From: Euryarchaeota archaeon UBA33
Lineage (GTDB): Archaea > Thermoplasmatota > E2 > DHVEG-1
Reading direction: 5' to 3'
Assembly (NCBI GenBank): GCA_002506745.1
Contig: DAYE01000004.1
Span: forward strand, 1 to 12,685
DNA length: 12,685 bases
Below the pieces are notes generated by a model, which was not told the DNA's origin, did not search any database, and was given only the letters and a program-made list of their open reading frames with translations. A program made the translations under genes and the position numbers. This document shows positions 12,400-12,685 of the stretch, piece by piece. How positions within the stretch are numbered: position 1 is the first letter of the stretch; every line of letters begins with the position of its first letter.

Positions 12400-12685
12400 A
12401 TGATTGACAAACGATTAGAGAAATTTGCCAATATTTTAGTCCATCACTCTTTAAGTCTAAAGAAAAACGATTTGTTTGTACTATCCGGGAGTCATCTCGC
12501 TGCCCCGTTGATTAAAGAAGTTTATACACAAGCTGTTGAGGTCGGAGCCAATCCGTTCACCCATATTGGTATCGATGGGCTTGCAGAAATTTACTATAAG
12601 TACTCCTCAGAAAATCAACTGAAATACGTATCTCCCATCAGTAAATTTGAAATCGAGCACATCGACGCCAGCCTTTCCATCATCA
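12400..12685 (+). CDS. M29-family metalloaminopeptidase, N-terminal part (3' partial)
   Basis: The first 95 residues are visible and the gene runs off the window. The sequence starts M-I-D-K-R-L-E-K-F-A and continues with H-S-L-S-L-K-K-N-D, P-L-I-K-E-V-Y, V-G-A-N-P and K-Y-V-S-P-I, then D-A-S. This is the characteristic N-terminal domain of thermophilic M29 aminopeptidases (AmpS/AmpT-like), including the usual segment ending in an alpha/beta half. Family members are cytoplasmic dimeric metalloenzymes that remove N-terminal amino acids from peptides. The metal-binding residues lie in the C-terminal half and are not visible, so activity cannot be judged. There is no signal peptide, in line with a cytosolic role. 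The ATG at 12400 has GGGA seven bases upstream and a BRE/TATA-like promoter. Confidence 0.85.
   Translation, partial: MIDKRLEKFANILVHHSLSLKKNDLFVLSGSHLAAPLIKEVYTQAVEVGANPFTHIGIDGLAEIYYKYSSENQLKYVSPISKFEIEHIDASLSII

Overview
The window looks like a euryarchaeal chromosome, most likely from an uncultured Thermoplasmatota-type lineage. This rests on family recognition and not on a search. The supporting signs are Lrp/AsnC-type sensory (RAM) sequence, secreted PQQ-like beta-propellers ending in PKD/Ig-like modules of a style familiar from that group, A/T-rich BRE/TATA-like promoters, purine-rich ribosome binding sites, many N-x-S/T sequons in exported proteins, and an M29-type aminopeptidase.

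Layout. Bases 1-1233 (+) hold the 3' part of a multispanning DMT/EamA-like membrane protein fused to a cytoplasmic RAM domain. Bases 1234-1660 are a 427-base convergent intergenic region. It holds short direct repeats, a T-tract, inverted repeats, a possible 40-residue membrane peptide gene and U-tracts that could end transcription from the other side. Bases 1661-7075 (-) carry three tandem paralogous genes for exported eight-bladed PQQ-like beta-propellers. Each has a different C-terminal end: an Ig-like domain, PKD plus an Ig-like domain, or a PKD-like domain plus a short amphipathic tail. Across a divergent promoter region, bases 7262-12250 (+) encode a 1662-residue exported multidomain protein. 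It has a PA-like region, an M28 peptidase-like domain in which two histidine metal ligands appear to be lost, and about 1000 residues of beta-sandwich, WapA/DNRLRE-like and terminal modules. From 12400 to the window end (+) is the N-terminal part of an M29 aminopeptidase.

How the genes relate. The four exported-protein genes have similar promoter elements close to GAAAATATTTTTAAAGAG. In two of them the spacing to the ribosome binding site is identical. This suggests coordinate expression of a cell-surface or secreted protein set. The propellers have no visible PQQ-enzyme active site and are best read as binding or scaffold proteins. The giant M28-like protein may be a binding protein and not a working peptidase. 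The flanking genes (transporter-RAM fusion, M29 aminopeptidase) would fit peptide or amino acid use, but that link is inference only.

The points most worth a second look are the apparent pseudo-peptidase, the sharp base-composition break within its gene, the shared promoter, the likely CTG start of the middle propeller gene, and the conserved Y-x-N-x-W motif after the signal peptides. No RNA gene, CRISPR array, insertion sequence or integrase was seen.
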